Part shown: positions 1 through 8,389 of the stretch, piece by piece
How positions within the stretch are numbered: position 1 is the first letter of the stretch
How the letters are laid out: every line of letters starts with the position of its first letter
Assembly: GCF_001613385.1 (NCBI RefSeq)
Contig: NZ_BDCG01000012.1
Location: 310,001 to 374,000 of the forward strand
DNA: 64,000 nt
Direction: 5' to 3'
From: Nocardia flavorosea NBRC 108225
Lineage (GTDB): Bacteria; Actinomycetota; Actinomycetes; Mycobacteriales; Mycobacteriaceae
The notes under the pieces: model-generated
What the model saw: the letters and a program-made list of their open reading frames with translations, nothing else
What the model was told of the DNA's origin: nothing
Databases searched by the model: none
Translations under genes and position numbers: made by a program

Positions 1-42
1 ATGCCGTCGGACCGGCAACACACCGCTGCGAGGCAGCCTCCC

Positions 43-72
43 GTCCGGCCGGGCACGGGGTACCGGCCGGAC
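43..72. terminator. Perfect GC-rich hairpin downstream of the SDR gene
   Basis: A perfect 10-bp inverted repeat (GTCCGGCCGG / CCGGCCGGAC, 10-nt loop) lies about 50 nt beyond the stop of the leftward SDR gene. There is no T-run, so it would be a Rho-independent-like hairpin of the kind common in high-GC actinobacteria. The rest of positions 1-121 shows no gene. Confidence 0.5.
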
Positions 73-121
73 GTTGCGGGGCAGCCGGGTACCGGCGAGC
101 GTCCACCAGGGTTGTGACGTC

Positions 122-958
122 CTACTTGAGCATCGAACCGCAGTCGACCGGCAGCGTGACGCCGGTGAGGTAACGGGCCTCTTCGGAAGCCAGATACAGC
201 ACGGCGTTGCTGATATCGATCGGGTCCACCCACGGCACCGGCAGCGTGTGGAACATCTGGCAGATCGGCGCCATATCGTCGGCGGTCGGGTTTTCCAGAT
301 CGGGGCGGAACATCTGGAACGTCTTCTCGTTCATGATCATGGCGGTACTCACGTGCGTGGGGTGCACCGAGTTCACCCGGATCATGTGCTGGCCGAGTTC
401 CACCGCGAAGGCCCGCATCAGACCGACGACCCCGTGTTTTGCGGAGACGTAATGACCGGTCTGCGGGTAGGCCTTCAGGCCGCCGACCGAGCTGGTGAGC
501 ACGATGGAACCACCGCGGCCGCCCTCGAGGATGTGCGGGACACCGGCTTTCACCGATTTCCACACACCGCTGAGGTTGATATCGATCGTTTCCTGCCAGA
601 CGTTCTCGGCGGTTTCGGCCAGGGTGTCGCCGCCGCTGGCGATGCCGGCGTTCGCGACGATGATGTCGAGGCGCCCGAGGTTTCCGACCCCCTCGGCGAG
701 GGCTTCCTTCAGGCCGTCGGCGTCGCGAACGTCGACCTCGGCGGTGACGATTTTGCGACCGGTGGCCTTGACGAGTTCTTCGGTTTCGGCGAGATCGGCG
801 GGTGTCGCCGGGGGGATCTCGGCCGTGTCGATCGGCTTACAGATATCGATGGCGATGATGTCGGCGCCTTCTTGGGCCAGCCGCACCGCATGGCTGCGGC
901 CCTGGCCGCGGGCCGCGCCGGTGATGAACGCGACCTTTCCTTCGACCCGTCCGGTCAT
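122..958 (-). CDS. Mycofactocin-coupled SDR family oxidoreductase
   Basis: A 278-aa short-chain dehydrogenase, expected to oxidise a secondary alcohol with a tightly bound nicotinamide cofactor recycled by mycofactocin (known for the carveol-dehydrogenase-like TIGR03971 family). Seen: TGAARGQG glycine motif at about residue 14, NAG motif, TSS catalytic serine region, the Y-V-S-A-K active site, and the long insertion after strand 2 plus the C-terminal TGVTLPVDCG typical of this family. The ATG has an AGAGGAAG ribosome site. It lies 61 nt downstream of a P450 on the same strand, so it probably oxidises the P450-made alcohol. The family call is firm; the substrate is unknown. Confidence 0.93.
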   Translation of the reverse strand: MTGRVEGKVAFITGAARGQGRSHAVRLAQEGADIIAIDICKPIDTAEIPPATPADLAETEELVKATGRKIVTAEVDVRDADGLKEALAEGVGNLGRLDIIVANAGIASGGDTLAETAENVWQETIDINLSGVWKSVKAGVPHILEGGRGGSIVLTSSVGGLKAYPQTGHYVSAKHGVVGLMRAFAVELGQHMIRVNSVHPTHVSTAMIMNEKTFQMFRPDLENPTADDMAPICQMFHTLPVPWVDPIDISNAVLYLASEEARYLTGVTLPVDCGSMLK

Positions 959-1019
959 GACTTCCTCTTTTCTCGTTTCGGCAGCACACCTGCCGTTTTA
1001 CGTTGCTGCGTACGGTGTT

Positions 1020-2288
1020 TCAGGAGTTCGGCGTGTAGGTGATGTGCAGCTCGGTCAGGCCGCGCAGGATGAAGGTCGGCTCGAACTGGAATACCGGGTC
1101 GTCTACGGAACCGTGCTTTTCCGGATCCACCCGGATATCGAGCATCCGATCCAGGATCCGTTCCAGCGATACCCGGCCTTCCACCCGTGCCAGCGGGCTA
1201 CCCGGGCAGGTGTGCACACCGCGGCCGAATGCCATGTGCTCGCGAAAGTTCGGGCGGGCGAGATCGAATTCGTGCGGGTTCTCGAAACGCCGCGGGTCGC
1301 GGTTGGCGGCGCCGGGGCAGATCATCACCAGATCACCGGCGGCCAGCGGCACATCGCCGACCTCCACCGCCTTCTTCGCGAGCCGGAAACCGCTTTTCAC
1401 CGGCGCCTGCATGCGCAGGGTCTCCTCGATGAAGACGGGGATCTTGCTGCGGTCCGCGCGCAGCGCGTCCTGCAGGTCGGGGCGGGTGATCAGGAACTGC
1501 ATGGCGCTGCCCAGCAGTTTGGCGGTGGTCTCCTGTCCCGCGGCGAAGAGGAATGTCGCGGTGCGCACGACCTCGGTGACCTCGGGCGTCGACCCGTCCG
1601 GGTACTTCGCGCCGGCCAGCGAGGTCAGGACATCGTCGCACGGGTTGCGCCGCCGGTCGGAGATCAGCTCGCTGAACAGGTTGTCCAGCCATTCCAGCGG
1701 GTTGACGGGCACGATCTCCTTGTCGATCGAGCCCACGGTCGGCCCACCGGCCAGGTTGATCCGCAGTTCTTCGTGATATTCCTCGGGAACACCCAGCAGG
1801 TCCGCGATCACCAGCAGCGTGAAGACCTTGGCGTAGGCGCCGAGGAATTCGCATTTCCCGTCGTCGATGAATTCGTCGAGCTGTTTATCGGCCAGTTTCC
1901 ACATGAACTCCTCGTTCTCCTTCAACCGGGAGGGAACGAGCAATTTGTTCAGCAGCGATCGGGCGTCGGTGTGCTCCGGGGGGTCCATCGTGACCATATG
2001 TTCGAACATCGGCAGCTCGGTGCGATGCGCGGCGATCTGCGCGGTGATGTCCTCGCCTTCGGGGGTGAACGGGAGCGGCGGGAACGGCCCGCCGACGGCG
2101 ATACAGGAGGAGAAAGAGTCCGAATCGCGCAGTACGTCGTTGGCTTCCTGGTAGCCGGTGACGGCGTACACGCCGTAGTTGGGTTCGCGTGTCACGGGGC
2201 ATTTGGCGCGCAGATGGTCGTAGTAGGGGTGCGGATCGGGCACCAGCGCCGGGTCGGTGAAGTAGTCGACCGTATCGAAATCGGTCAC
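1020..2288 (-). CDS. Cytochrome P450
   Basis: A 422-aa soluble bacterial P450 that would hydroxylate a small lipophilic substrate using electrons from a ferredoxin. Seen: I-helix AGQETT (residues 250-255), ExxR as EETLR (288-292), heme loop FGRGVHTCPG with Cys361. It starts at GTG, preceded by CAGGAGG. It is closely similar to the P450 at 44125, including the N-terminal P-V-T-R-E and R-L-K-E-N-E-E stretches, so the two may be paralogues in one pathway. No ferredoxin gene is adjacent; the small ferredoxins at 28783 and 45419 could serve it. It diverges from the TetR gene across a double operator. Confidence 0.95.
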   Translation of the reverse strand: MTDFDTVDYFTDPALVPDPHPYYDHLRAKCPVTREPNYGVYAVTGYQEANDVLRDSDSFSSCIAVGGPFPPLPFTPEGEDITAQIAAHRTELPMFEHMVTMDPPEHTDARSLLNKLLVPSRLKENEEFMWKLADKQLDEFIDDGKCEFLGAYAKVFTLLVIADLLGVPEEYHEELRINLAGGPTVGSIDKEIVPVNPLEWLDNLFSELISDRRRNPCDDVLTSLAGAKYPDGSTPEVTEVVRTATFLFAAGQETTAKLLGSAMQFLITRPDLQDALRADRSKIPVFIEETLRMQAPVKSGFRLAKKAVEVGDVPLAAGDLVMICPGAANRDPRRFENPHEFDLARPNFREHMAFGRGVHTCPGSPLARVEGRVSLERILDRMLDIRVDPEKHGSVDDPVFQFEPTFILRGLTELHITYTPNS

Positions 2289-2359
2289 GGGAACCTCCTG
2301 TTGTCAGCAGAAATAGGCGCTCGAGCGCGGATCACCGGTTGATACGGAACGGCCCCTTG

Positions 2360-2399
2360 CTGAGCGACCGCTCAGATGTGATGCTGAGCACATGCTTAG
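2360..2399. promoter_or_regulatory. Tandem TetR-type operators
   Basis: Two 16-bp palindromes lie 24 bp apart between the divergent P450 and TetR genes: CTGAGCGACCGCTCAG (2360-2375, perfect 7+2+7) and CTGAGCACATGCTTAG (2384-2399, one mismatch). Size, symmetry and position fit an autoregulatory site for the adjacent TetR protein; that assignment is inference. Confidence 0.6.
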
Positions 2400-2502
2400 C
2401 ATGGTCGGCACGCGGCCGTCAACAGTCGCCGCTCGCGGGATACCATCCCCGGTGATCACGAGACCGCCTCGGCCGCGCGGATATCCAGGAGGAGACACGA
2501 CC

Positions 2503-3087
2503 ATGTCAGCACCCCGCCGGCTCGGCGCACCCGATGCCAAGAATCGCACCGTCCTGATGGACGCCGCCGAGCAGTTGATGCTGGAACAGGGATGGGCCAC
2601 CGTGACCTCCCGGCGCATCGCCGAACACGCCGGACTCAAACCGCAACTGGTGCACTACTACTTCCGCTCGATGGACGAGTTGTTCCTCGAGCTGTTCCGG
2701 CGCCGCGCCGACCAGGGTCTCGAAGCACTGGCACAGGTCCTGAAATCCGAACGTCCGCTGCATGCGCTGTGGGAGTTCAGCACGGATGCCACCGCGGCGC
2801 GCTTCACCATGGAGTTCGTCGGCCTGGCCAACCAGAAACCGGCGGTCCGCGCCGAGGTTGTGCGCTACTCCGAACAGTTCCGCGCCGCCCAGACCGAGGC
2901 TCTGGGCCGGATGCTCGCGGACTACGGGGTCGATACCAGCCGCTTTCCCGCCGAAGTGCTGTCGGTGCTGATGACCAGCGCCGCGCGGATGGTGGTGCTC
3001 GAGCAGGCGCTCGGAATGACCGCCGGGCACGCCGAAACCTTCGCGTTCGCCGAACGCGAGATCGACCTCCTCGAACCCGAGCAGTAG
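2503..3087 (+). CDS. TetR family transcriptional regulator
   Basis: A 194-aa DNA-binding repressor. The N-terminal helix-turn-helix spans about residues 15-60, with the typical T-V-T-S-R-R-I-A-E-H-A-G-L and L-V-H-Y-Y-F-R-S signatures; the rest is an all-helical ligand domain. The ATG at 2503 is chosen because AGGAGGAG sits 8 nt upstream; in-frame starts further upstream would cross the tandem palindromes at 2360-2399. It diverges from the P450-SDR operon, its likely target, and is convergent with the crotonase gene 11 nt downstream. The inducer is unknown. Confidence 0.92.
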   Translation: MSAPRRLGAPDAKNRTVLMDAAEQLMLEQGWATVTSRRIAEHAGLKPQLVHYYFRSMDELFLELFRRRADQGLEALAQVLKSERPLHALWEFSTDATAARFTMEFVGLANQKPAVRAEVVRYSEQFRAAQTEALGRMLADYGVDTSRFPAEVLSVLMTSAARMVVLEQALGMTAGHAETFAFAEREIDLLEPEQ

Positions 3088-3098
3088 ACGTACCGAAA

Positions 3099-3815
3099 TC
3101 ATTTACCGCGGTTCATCACCCGGTCCGCCGCTGCCCAGTGAGCATCGGCGACCCAGAGTTCGGCGAAGGCATCCACCGCCTCTTGGGGCGTCGCGCCGTC
3201 GACCACTCGTTTGATCGCACCGGCGGACGGGTTGGCCAGAGCCCGGGCCAGCGAACGCCAACCCGCGTCGAATTCCGCGCGCGGCAGGACCCGGTCCACG
3301 AGCCCCAGCCGTTCGGCGTCGGGCGCCGTGAGAATCTCGCCCGAACCGGCCAGCAACAGCGCCCGGCTCCGCCCGACCAGCCGCATCAGCCGCTCGGCCC
3401 CACCCCAGGCGGGCATGATCGCCAGCGCGACCTGATTGAACCCGATCTTGATATCGGCCGCCGCGATCCGGATATCGGCCGCGACGGCCACCTCGGCCCC
3501 ACCACCCAGCGCGTGCCCGTTGAGAGCGGCGATCACCGGCCCGGGAAATCCGGCGAGTTTGTCGCATACCTGCCGCATCTTGTTCGCCATGGCCGCGGCC
3601 TGCTCATGGGTTCGCAGCGCGGCAAGTTCCTTGAGGTCGCCGCCGGAAACGAAGGCCTTGTCGCCGGCACCGGTGATCACCAGCGCCCGCGCACCCGCCG
3701 CTCCGTCTATCGCTTTACCGAGCTCGTCCATCGTGTCCAGGGCGATGGCGTTGCGAGCGTGAGGGCGGTTGATGGTGACGACGGCCAGTCCGTCCGCCAG
3801 TTCGAGCTCGATCAC
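3099..3815 (-). CDS. Enoyl-CoA hydratase/isomerase (crotonase) family protein
   Basis: A 238-aa crotonase-fold enzyme acting on an acyl-CoA thioester. Seen: L-N-R-P-like start (TINRPHARNA), oxyanion-hole segment SGGDLKEL, and HALGGGAEVA with the first catalytic Glu. The second acid, normally in Q-P-E, aligns with Gln in GFNQVALAI, so isomerase or other crotonase chemistry may be more likely than plain hydration. I chose the GTG at 3815 because GAGGAG lies 8 nt upstream; longer versions would run through the operator region. It diverges from the ligase gene across the tandem palindromes at 3833-3869. Confidence 0.88.
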   Translation of the reverse strand: MIELELADGLAVVTINRPHARNAIALDTMDELGKAIDGAAGARALVITGAGDKAFVSGGDLKELAALRTHEQAAAMANKMRQVCDKLAGFPGPVIAALNGHALGGGAEVAVAADIRIAAADIKIGFNQVALAIMPAWGGAERLMRLVGRSRALLLAGSGEILTAPDAERLGLVDRVLPRAEFDAGWRSLARALANPSAGAIKRVVDGATPQEAVDAFAELWVADAHWAAADRVMNRGK

Positions 3816-3832
3816 GACTTGTTCTCCTCGAC

Positions 3833-3869
3833 GGAAATATGATTCTCTTACATAGAGAACCATATACTT
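3833..3869. promoter_or_regulatory. Tandem copies of the GAGAAT-N3-ATTCTC operator
   Basis: GGAAAT-ATG-ATTCTC (3833-3847) and GAGAAC-CAT-ATACTT (3855-3869) each match 10 of 12 positions of the palindrome GAGAAT-N3-ATTCTC and start 22 bp apart. They lie between the divergent crotonase and ligase genes. The same arrangement recurs at 8307, 27817 and 44021. Confidence 0.65.
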
Positions 3870-3907
3870 TCCGCTGGTTTCCGGCGCTCGGATCGGGAGT
3901 TCGATAT

Positions 3908-5560
3908 ATGCCGCATTCATGGCACACGAGCGAAGACCCCACACGGTCACACTCCGCTACCGGACCCGGCCTCCCCACCCGCCGGGTTCCCGCCGAGCTG
4001 GCCCGGAGCTATCGCGAAGCAGGCTGGTGGACCGATGAAACACTCGGCGAACTCCTCGCCCGCGGTCTCGCGGCATCCCCCGATACGACCTTCGTGGTGC
4101 ACTCGCACACCCGCCCGTACACCGGCACCTTCGGCGACGTGGAGCAGACCGCCAGGCGGCTGGCGGCCGGATTGCACCGGCGCGGGGTGGGCCCCGGCGA
4201 TACCGTGGCCTTCCAGCTACCGAACTGGATGGAGGCCGCCGCCACCTATTGGGCTTGCGCCCTACTGGGCACCACAGTGGTGCCGATCGCGCACTTCTAC
4301 GGCCGCAAGGAGCTCGGCTACATCCTCGGCGCGGTCGGCCCGAAAGCGTTCGTCACCTGTGAACGCTTCGGCCAGAACGAATTCGACCCGCAACTGTGCT
4401 CCGCTGTTCCGGTGGTGGGTGTGGTCGGCCGGGATTTCGAGGATCTGCTCGACTCCGAACCACTGACCGGCACACTGGCCACCGATCCGGACAGCCCCGC
4501 CTGTATCGCCTTCACCTCCGGTACCACCCGGGCACCCAAAGGGGTCGTGCACAGTCACAACACTCTGGCCTACGAGGTGCGGCAGCTGGCCGGGATGTAT
4601 CCGCCGGACCGGGGCGATCAGCTCACCTCTGCCCCGGTCGGGCATTTCATCGGCATGCTCAATGCTCTGCTCATCCCGGTGCTCGACGGTACGCCGATCC
4701 ATCTGCTCGATATCTGGGACCCGGGCTGGGTGCTCGAGCTCATGGCCACCGAGAACATCTGCGTGGGCGGCGGGGTCAGCTATTTCATCACCAGCTTGCT
4801 CGACCATCCCGATTACCGCCCCGCACACCTGGCCCAGTTGCGCTACGCCGGACTCGGCGGCGCCGCGGTACCGGCCGCGGTCAGCACTCGGCTCGAAAAC
4901 CTCGGGATCCGGGTCTTCCGTTCGTACGGCAGTACCGAACACCCGTCGATCACCGGCTCGCTGGCCACCGAACCCGCGGACAAACGCCTGTTCACCGACG
5001 GTCACGCACTGCCCGGCGTGGAGTTCCGCATCGCCGAGGACGGTGAGATCGTGAGCCGCGGACCCGATCTCTGCCTGGGCTACACCGACCCCGACCTCAC
5101 CGCCCGCGCGTTCGACGCCGACGGCTGGTACCACACCGGCGATATCGGCATCGTCGACGCGGACGGATACCTCACCATCACCGACCGCAAATCCGACATC
5201 ATCATTCGCGGCGGGGAGAACGTGAGCGCCCTCGAGGTGGAAGAGGTGCTACTCACACTTGCCGGCGTGGCGGAGGGGGTGGCGGTGGCCGTCCCGGATA
5301 CGCGACTGGGAGAACGCACCGCCGCGGTGGTGCGCTGCCTGCCGGGGCACGCCGAACCCGATATCGAGACACTGCGCGCACACTTCGCGCAGGCGGGACT
5401 GGCCAAGCAGAAATGGCCGGAGGAACTCCATATCGTCACCGACTTCCCGCGGACTCCCAGCGGAAAGATTCAGAAGTTCGTCATCCGGCGCGAACTGGCC
5501 GCGGCGTACGACGAAGCCGTCAGGTCCGGCAACGAGGCCATTGCGACCGAACCTATATGA
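3908..5560 (+). CDS. AMP-dependent acyl-CoA ligase
   Basis: A 550-aa ANL-superfamily ligase that activates a carboxylic acid to its CoA thioester through an acyl-adenylate. Seen: P-loop FTSGTTRAPKGVVHSH (about residue 195), adenine motif YGSTEHP, DGWYHTGDIG, the hinge TDRKSDIIIRGGENVS, and the C-terminal catalytic lysine in TPSGKIQK. The ATG at 3908 is used; an in-frame start at 3839 would overlap the operators. It heads a rightward run with amidohydrolases and another ligase, and its stop codon overlaps the operator at 5559. It most resembles cyclohexanecarboxylate- or fatty-acid-CoA ligases; the substrate is not deducible. Confidence 0.92.
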   Translation: MPHSWHTSEDPTRSHSATGPGLPTRRVPAELARSYREAGWWTDETLGELLARGLAASPDTTFVVHSHTRPYTGTFGDVEQTARRLAAGLHRRGVGPGDTVAFQLPNWMEAAATYWACALLGTTVVPIAHFYGRKELGYILGAVGPKAFVTCERFGQNEFDPQLCSAVPVVGVVGRDFEDLLDSEPLTGTLATDPDSPACIAFTSGTTRAPKGVVHSHNTLAYEVRQLAGMYPPDRGDQLTSAPVGHFIGMLNALLIPVLDGTPIHLLDIWDPGWVLELMATENICVGGGVSYFITSLLDHPDYRPAHLAQLRYAGLGGAAVPAAVSTRLENLGIRVFRSYGSTEHPSITGSLATEPADKRLFTDGHALPGVEFRIAEDGEIVSRGPDLCLGYTDPDLTARAFDADGWYHTGDIGIVDADGYLTITDRKSDIIIRGGENVSALEVEEVLLTLAGVAEGVAVAVPDTRLGERTAAVVRCLPGHAEPDIETLRAHFAQAGLAKQKWPEELHIVTDFPRTPSGKIQKFVIRRELAAAYDEAVRSGNEAIATEPI

Positions 5561-5573
5561 GAATACGATTCTC
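5559..5573. promoter_or_regulatory. Perfect GAGAAT-N3-ATTCTC operator
   Basis: GAGAATACGATTCTC is a perfect copy of the repeated palindrome, extended by flanking A/T-rich bases. It overlaps the stop of the upstream ligase and sits about 20 nt before the amidohydrolase start, suggesting a separate internal promoter or roadblock site. Confidence 0.65.
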
Positions 5574-5595
5574 GTAAATAGCCAAGGAGGATTTC

Positions 5596-6792
5596 ATGAG
5601 TAAAGTCGAGCTGCCCTACCAGCTCTTCGACGCGGACAACCACCTCTACGAGACCAAGGAGGCGCTCACCCGGCACCTGCCCGAGAAATACAAGGGCGCC
5701 ATCCAGTACGTCGAGATCAACGGCCGCACCAAAATCGCGGTGCTCGGCCAGATCAGCGAATACATCCCCAATCCCACCTTCGAGGTCGTCGCGCGCCCGG
5801 GCGCGATGGAGGACTACTTCAAGCACGGCAACCCCGAGGGCAAGAGCCGGCGCGAGATCTTCGGGAAGTCGATGAAGGCGATCGACGCCTTCCGCGACCC
5901 GGAGGCACGACTGAAGGTCATGGACGACCTCCAGTTGCAGCGCGCACTCATGTTCCCGACCCTGGCCAGCCTGGTCGAGGAGCGGATGCGCCACCACCCC
6001 GAACTGATCCACGCGGTGATCGAATCACTGAACCGCTGGATGCTCGACGATTGGGGCCAGGACGGCAGCTTCGTGCACTCCGGCCGGATCTTCACCGTTC
6101 CGGTGATCACCCTGCCGATCGTCGAACGGGCGATCGACGAGCTGAACTGGGCCGTCGTCGAGCATGGCGCCAAGGCCATCCTCGTACGCCCCGCGCCGGT
6201 ACCCGGGTTCAAGGGCATGCGCTCGTTCGCACTGCCGGAGTTCGATCCGTTCTGGAAGCGCGTCCAAGAACTCGATGCGCTGGTCACCATGCACTCCTCG
6301 GATAGCGGCTATTCGCGTTTCGACGCCGAATGGGACGGCAGCGATGCGGAAATGCTGCCGTTCCAGACCAATACGTTCGCCATGACCAACCAGTGGCGCC
6401 CAGTCACCGACGCGGTCGCCTCCTGGGTCTGCCACGGCGCGCTGTACCGCTTCCCCGACTTGAAGATCGCCGTGATCGAGAACGGTTCGGCCTGGCTCGA
6501 GCCGCTGCTGCAGCAACTGTCGGATGTCTACAAGAAGGCGCCGGAGGGCTTCGGCTTCCGCGATCCGATCGAGGCCATCAAACGGAGCCTCTACGTCAGC
6601 CCGTTCTGGGAAGAGGACCTGGAACGCCTGTCGCAGGTCATGGGCGAAGACCATGTGCTGTTCGGCTCCGACTGGCCACACCCGGAGGGCTTGGCCGAGC
6701 CCGCGCGCTACATCAACGAGATCAAGGACATGCCGGTGGCAAAGCAGGCCAAGATCATGGGCGGCAACCTGGCACGGCTGCTGAAGGTCTGA
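5596..6792 (+). CDS. Amidohydrolase family (PF04909-type) protein
   Basis: A 398-aa TIM-barrel metallohydrolase. This family includes ACMSD-like decarboxylases and C-C or C-N hydrolases. Seen: the N-terminal DADNHLYE (in place of DxHxH), TMHSSDS in the barrel centre, and the C-terminal FGSDWPHPEG with the metal-binding Asp. The strong AAGGAGG site fixes the ATG. It is a distant paralogue of the protein at 8390, and the two alternate with acyl-CoA ligases. In this context a decarboxylation or ring/C-C hydrolysis step on a CoA-linked intermediate is plausible, but this is inference. Confidence 0.9.
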   Translation: MSKVELPYQLFDADNHLYETKEALTRHLPEKYKGAIQYVEINGRTKIAVLGQISEYIPNPTFEVVARPGAMEDYFKHGNPEGKSRREIFGKSMKAIDAFRDPEARLKVMDDLQLQRALMFPTLASLVEERMRHHPELIHAVIESLNRWMLDDWGQDGSFVHSGRIFTVPVITLPIVERAIDELNWAVVEHGAKAILVRPAPVPGFKGMRSFALPEFDPFWKRVQELDALVTMHSSDSGYSRFDAEWDGSDAEMLPFQTNTFAMTNQWRPVTDAVASWVCHGALYRFPDLKIAVIENGSAWLEPLLQQLSDVYKKAPEGFGFRDPIEAIKRSLYVSPFWEEDLERLSQVMGEDHVLFGSDWPHPEGLAEPARYINEIKDMPVAKQAKIMGGNLARLLKV

Positions 6793-6801
6793 GCAAACCT
6801 T

Positions 6802-8229
6802 ATGACCTGGGAAACCATCCCGCAGCTGGCCCTGTCCACCGCCGACCGCTTCGGTGACGCCGAAGCGGTGGTGGACGGGGACCTGCGGTTGACCTATACA
6901 GAACTCGCGGACCGCATCCGGCGGGCCGCGGGCGCGTACGCCGAAGCCGGGATCGGCAAAGGCGACCGGGCGGCCCTCTGGGCACCCAATTCCGCCGAAT
7001 GGATCATCGCGGCACTCGGCCTCATGACCGCGGGCGGCGTACTGGTACCGGTGAACACCCGGTTCAAGGCCGAGGAAGCGGCCGATGTGATCCGCCGCAG
7101 CGGTGCCAAAGCGCTACTCGTACAAAAAGGCTTCCTCGGCGCCGACTATCCGGCGCCGCCCGGAGTTGCGGTCTTCGATCTGAAATCGGATTTCCTCGGC
7201 AGCGGCGCACCGCTCGAATGCGAAGTGGCCGGCACCGATATCGCCGACATCATCTACACCTCGGGCACCACCGGGCGCCCCAAAGGCGTGATGATGAACC
7301 ATCTGCAGACGCTGCGGCTCTATACGGAATGGTGTGATCTGGCCGATCTGCGCGAAGGCGATCGCTATCTGATGGTGAACCCGTTCTTCCACACCTTCGG
7401 GCTGAAGGCGGGCATCGTCTCCTCGCTGATCCGCGGCGCGACGATGCTGCCGGTGCCGGTGTTCGATGTCGGCAAGGTGCTCGAGCTGGTGGAGAAGGAA
7501 CGGGTCACCATGCTTCCGGGCGCGCCGACCCTCTACCATTCCCTGCTCGAGTACGAGGGCACACGCGATATCTCGTCGCTGCGGGCCGCGGTCACCGGGG
7601 CTGCCGATATCCCGGTCGACCTGATCCGCCGTATCCGCCAGGAACTGCCCTTCCAGTCCATCATGACCGGATACGGGCTCACCGAAGCGGGTACGGCGAC
7701 CGCATCCCGCCCTGGGGACACCTTCGAGCAGATCGCCACCACCGCGGGCACCGCCTGCGACGGCATCGAACTGCGTATCGCCGACGACGGGGAAGTGCTC
7801 ATCCGCGGGTACAGCGTGATGCAGGGCTATCTGGACGATCCGGAGGGTACCGCCGCGGCGATCGACGCCGACGGCTGGCTGCACACCGGCGATCTGGGCA
7901 GTCTCGACGAAGGCGGCCGGTTGAAGGTGATCGGGCGCAAGAAGGATATGTACATCGTGGGCGGATTCAACGCCTATCCCGCCGAGATCGAGGGATTCCT
8001 GCTGGAACATCCGGCGGTCGCCCAGGCGGCCGTGATCGGTGTCCCCGACGAGCGAATGGGTCAGGTGGGCAAGGCATTCGTGGTGACGCGCGAAGCGGTC
8101 CGCGAAGCCGATCTGATCGCCTGGGCCAAGGAGCGAATGGCCGGATACAAGGTCCCGCGGTCGGTGGCCTTCCTCGACGAGCTTCCGCTCAACGCCACCG
8201 GCAAGGTGATGAAGGACCAGTTGCGCTGA
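6802..8229 (+). CDS. FadD-like acyl-CoA synthetase
   Basis: A 475-aa ANL ligase forming acyl-CoA from a free acid, ATP and CoA. Seen: IYTSGTTGRPKGVMMNH P-loop (about residue 150), adenine motif TGYGLTEAG, DGWLHTGDLG, hinge GRKKDMYIVGGFNAYPAE, and C-terminal LNATGKVMK with the catalytic Lys. It resembles the FadD3 type used for ring-derived acids. It starts 9 nt after the amidohydrolase stop, so the two are co-transcribed. About 160 nt separate it from the next amidohydrolase, which has its own tandem operator. Confidence 0.92.
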   Translation: MTWETIPQLALSTADRFGDAEAVVDGDLRLTYTELADRIRRAAGAYAEAGIGKGDRAALWAPNSAEWIIAALGLMTAGGVLVPVNTRFKAEEAADVIRRSGAKALLVQKGFLGADYPAPPGVAVFDLKSDFLGSGAPLECEVAGTDIADIIYTSGTTGRPKGVMMNHLQTLRLYTEWCDLADLREGDRYLMVNPFFHTFGLKAGIVSSLIRGATMLPVPVFDVGKVLELVEKERVTMLPGAPTLYHSLLEYEGTRDISSLRAAVTGAADIPVDLIRRIRQELPFQSIMTGYGLTEAGTATASRPGDTFEQIATTAGTACDGIELRIADDGEVLIRGYSVMQGYLDDPEGTAAAIDADGWLHTGDLGSLDEGGRLKVIGRKKDMYIVGGFNAYPAEIEGFLLEHPAVAQAAVIGVPDERMGQVGKAFVVTREAVREADLIAWAKERMAGYKVPRSVAFLDELPLNATGKVMKDQLR

Positions 8230-8306
8230 GCACGCCCGAGCACTTCCACGATCCGCTCCGATCGTCTCGACCCGGCACCGGCCGCGGTGTATCGTCGAAC
8301 ACAGCC

Positions 8307-8343
8307 GAGAGCGCAATTCTCATAATCGGAGATTTTTACTCTC
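8307..8343. promoter_or_regulatory. Tandem copies of the GAGAAT-N3-ATTCTC operator
   Basis: GAGAGC-GCA-ATTCTC (8307-8321) and GAGATT-TTT-ACTCTC (8329-8343) match 10 of 12 positions each and start exactly 22 bp apart, upstream of the GTG of the second amidohydrolase. The spacing equals that at 3833 and 27817, about two DNA turns. Confidence 0.65.
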
Positions 8344-8389
8344 CCAGCCCGGGCGCGCCCGGCGTCGACCATGAACAGCGAGGAATCCG

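Noticed and set aside
74..2342. Long open frames on the plus strand opposite the SDR and P450 genes
   Set aside because: They are antisense shadows caused by GC-rich third positions; the minus-strand frames carry all family motifs.
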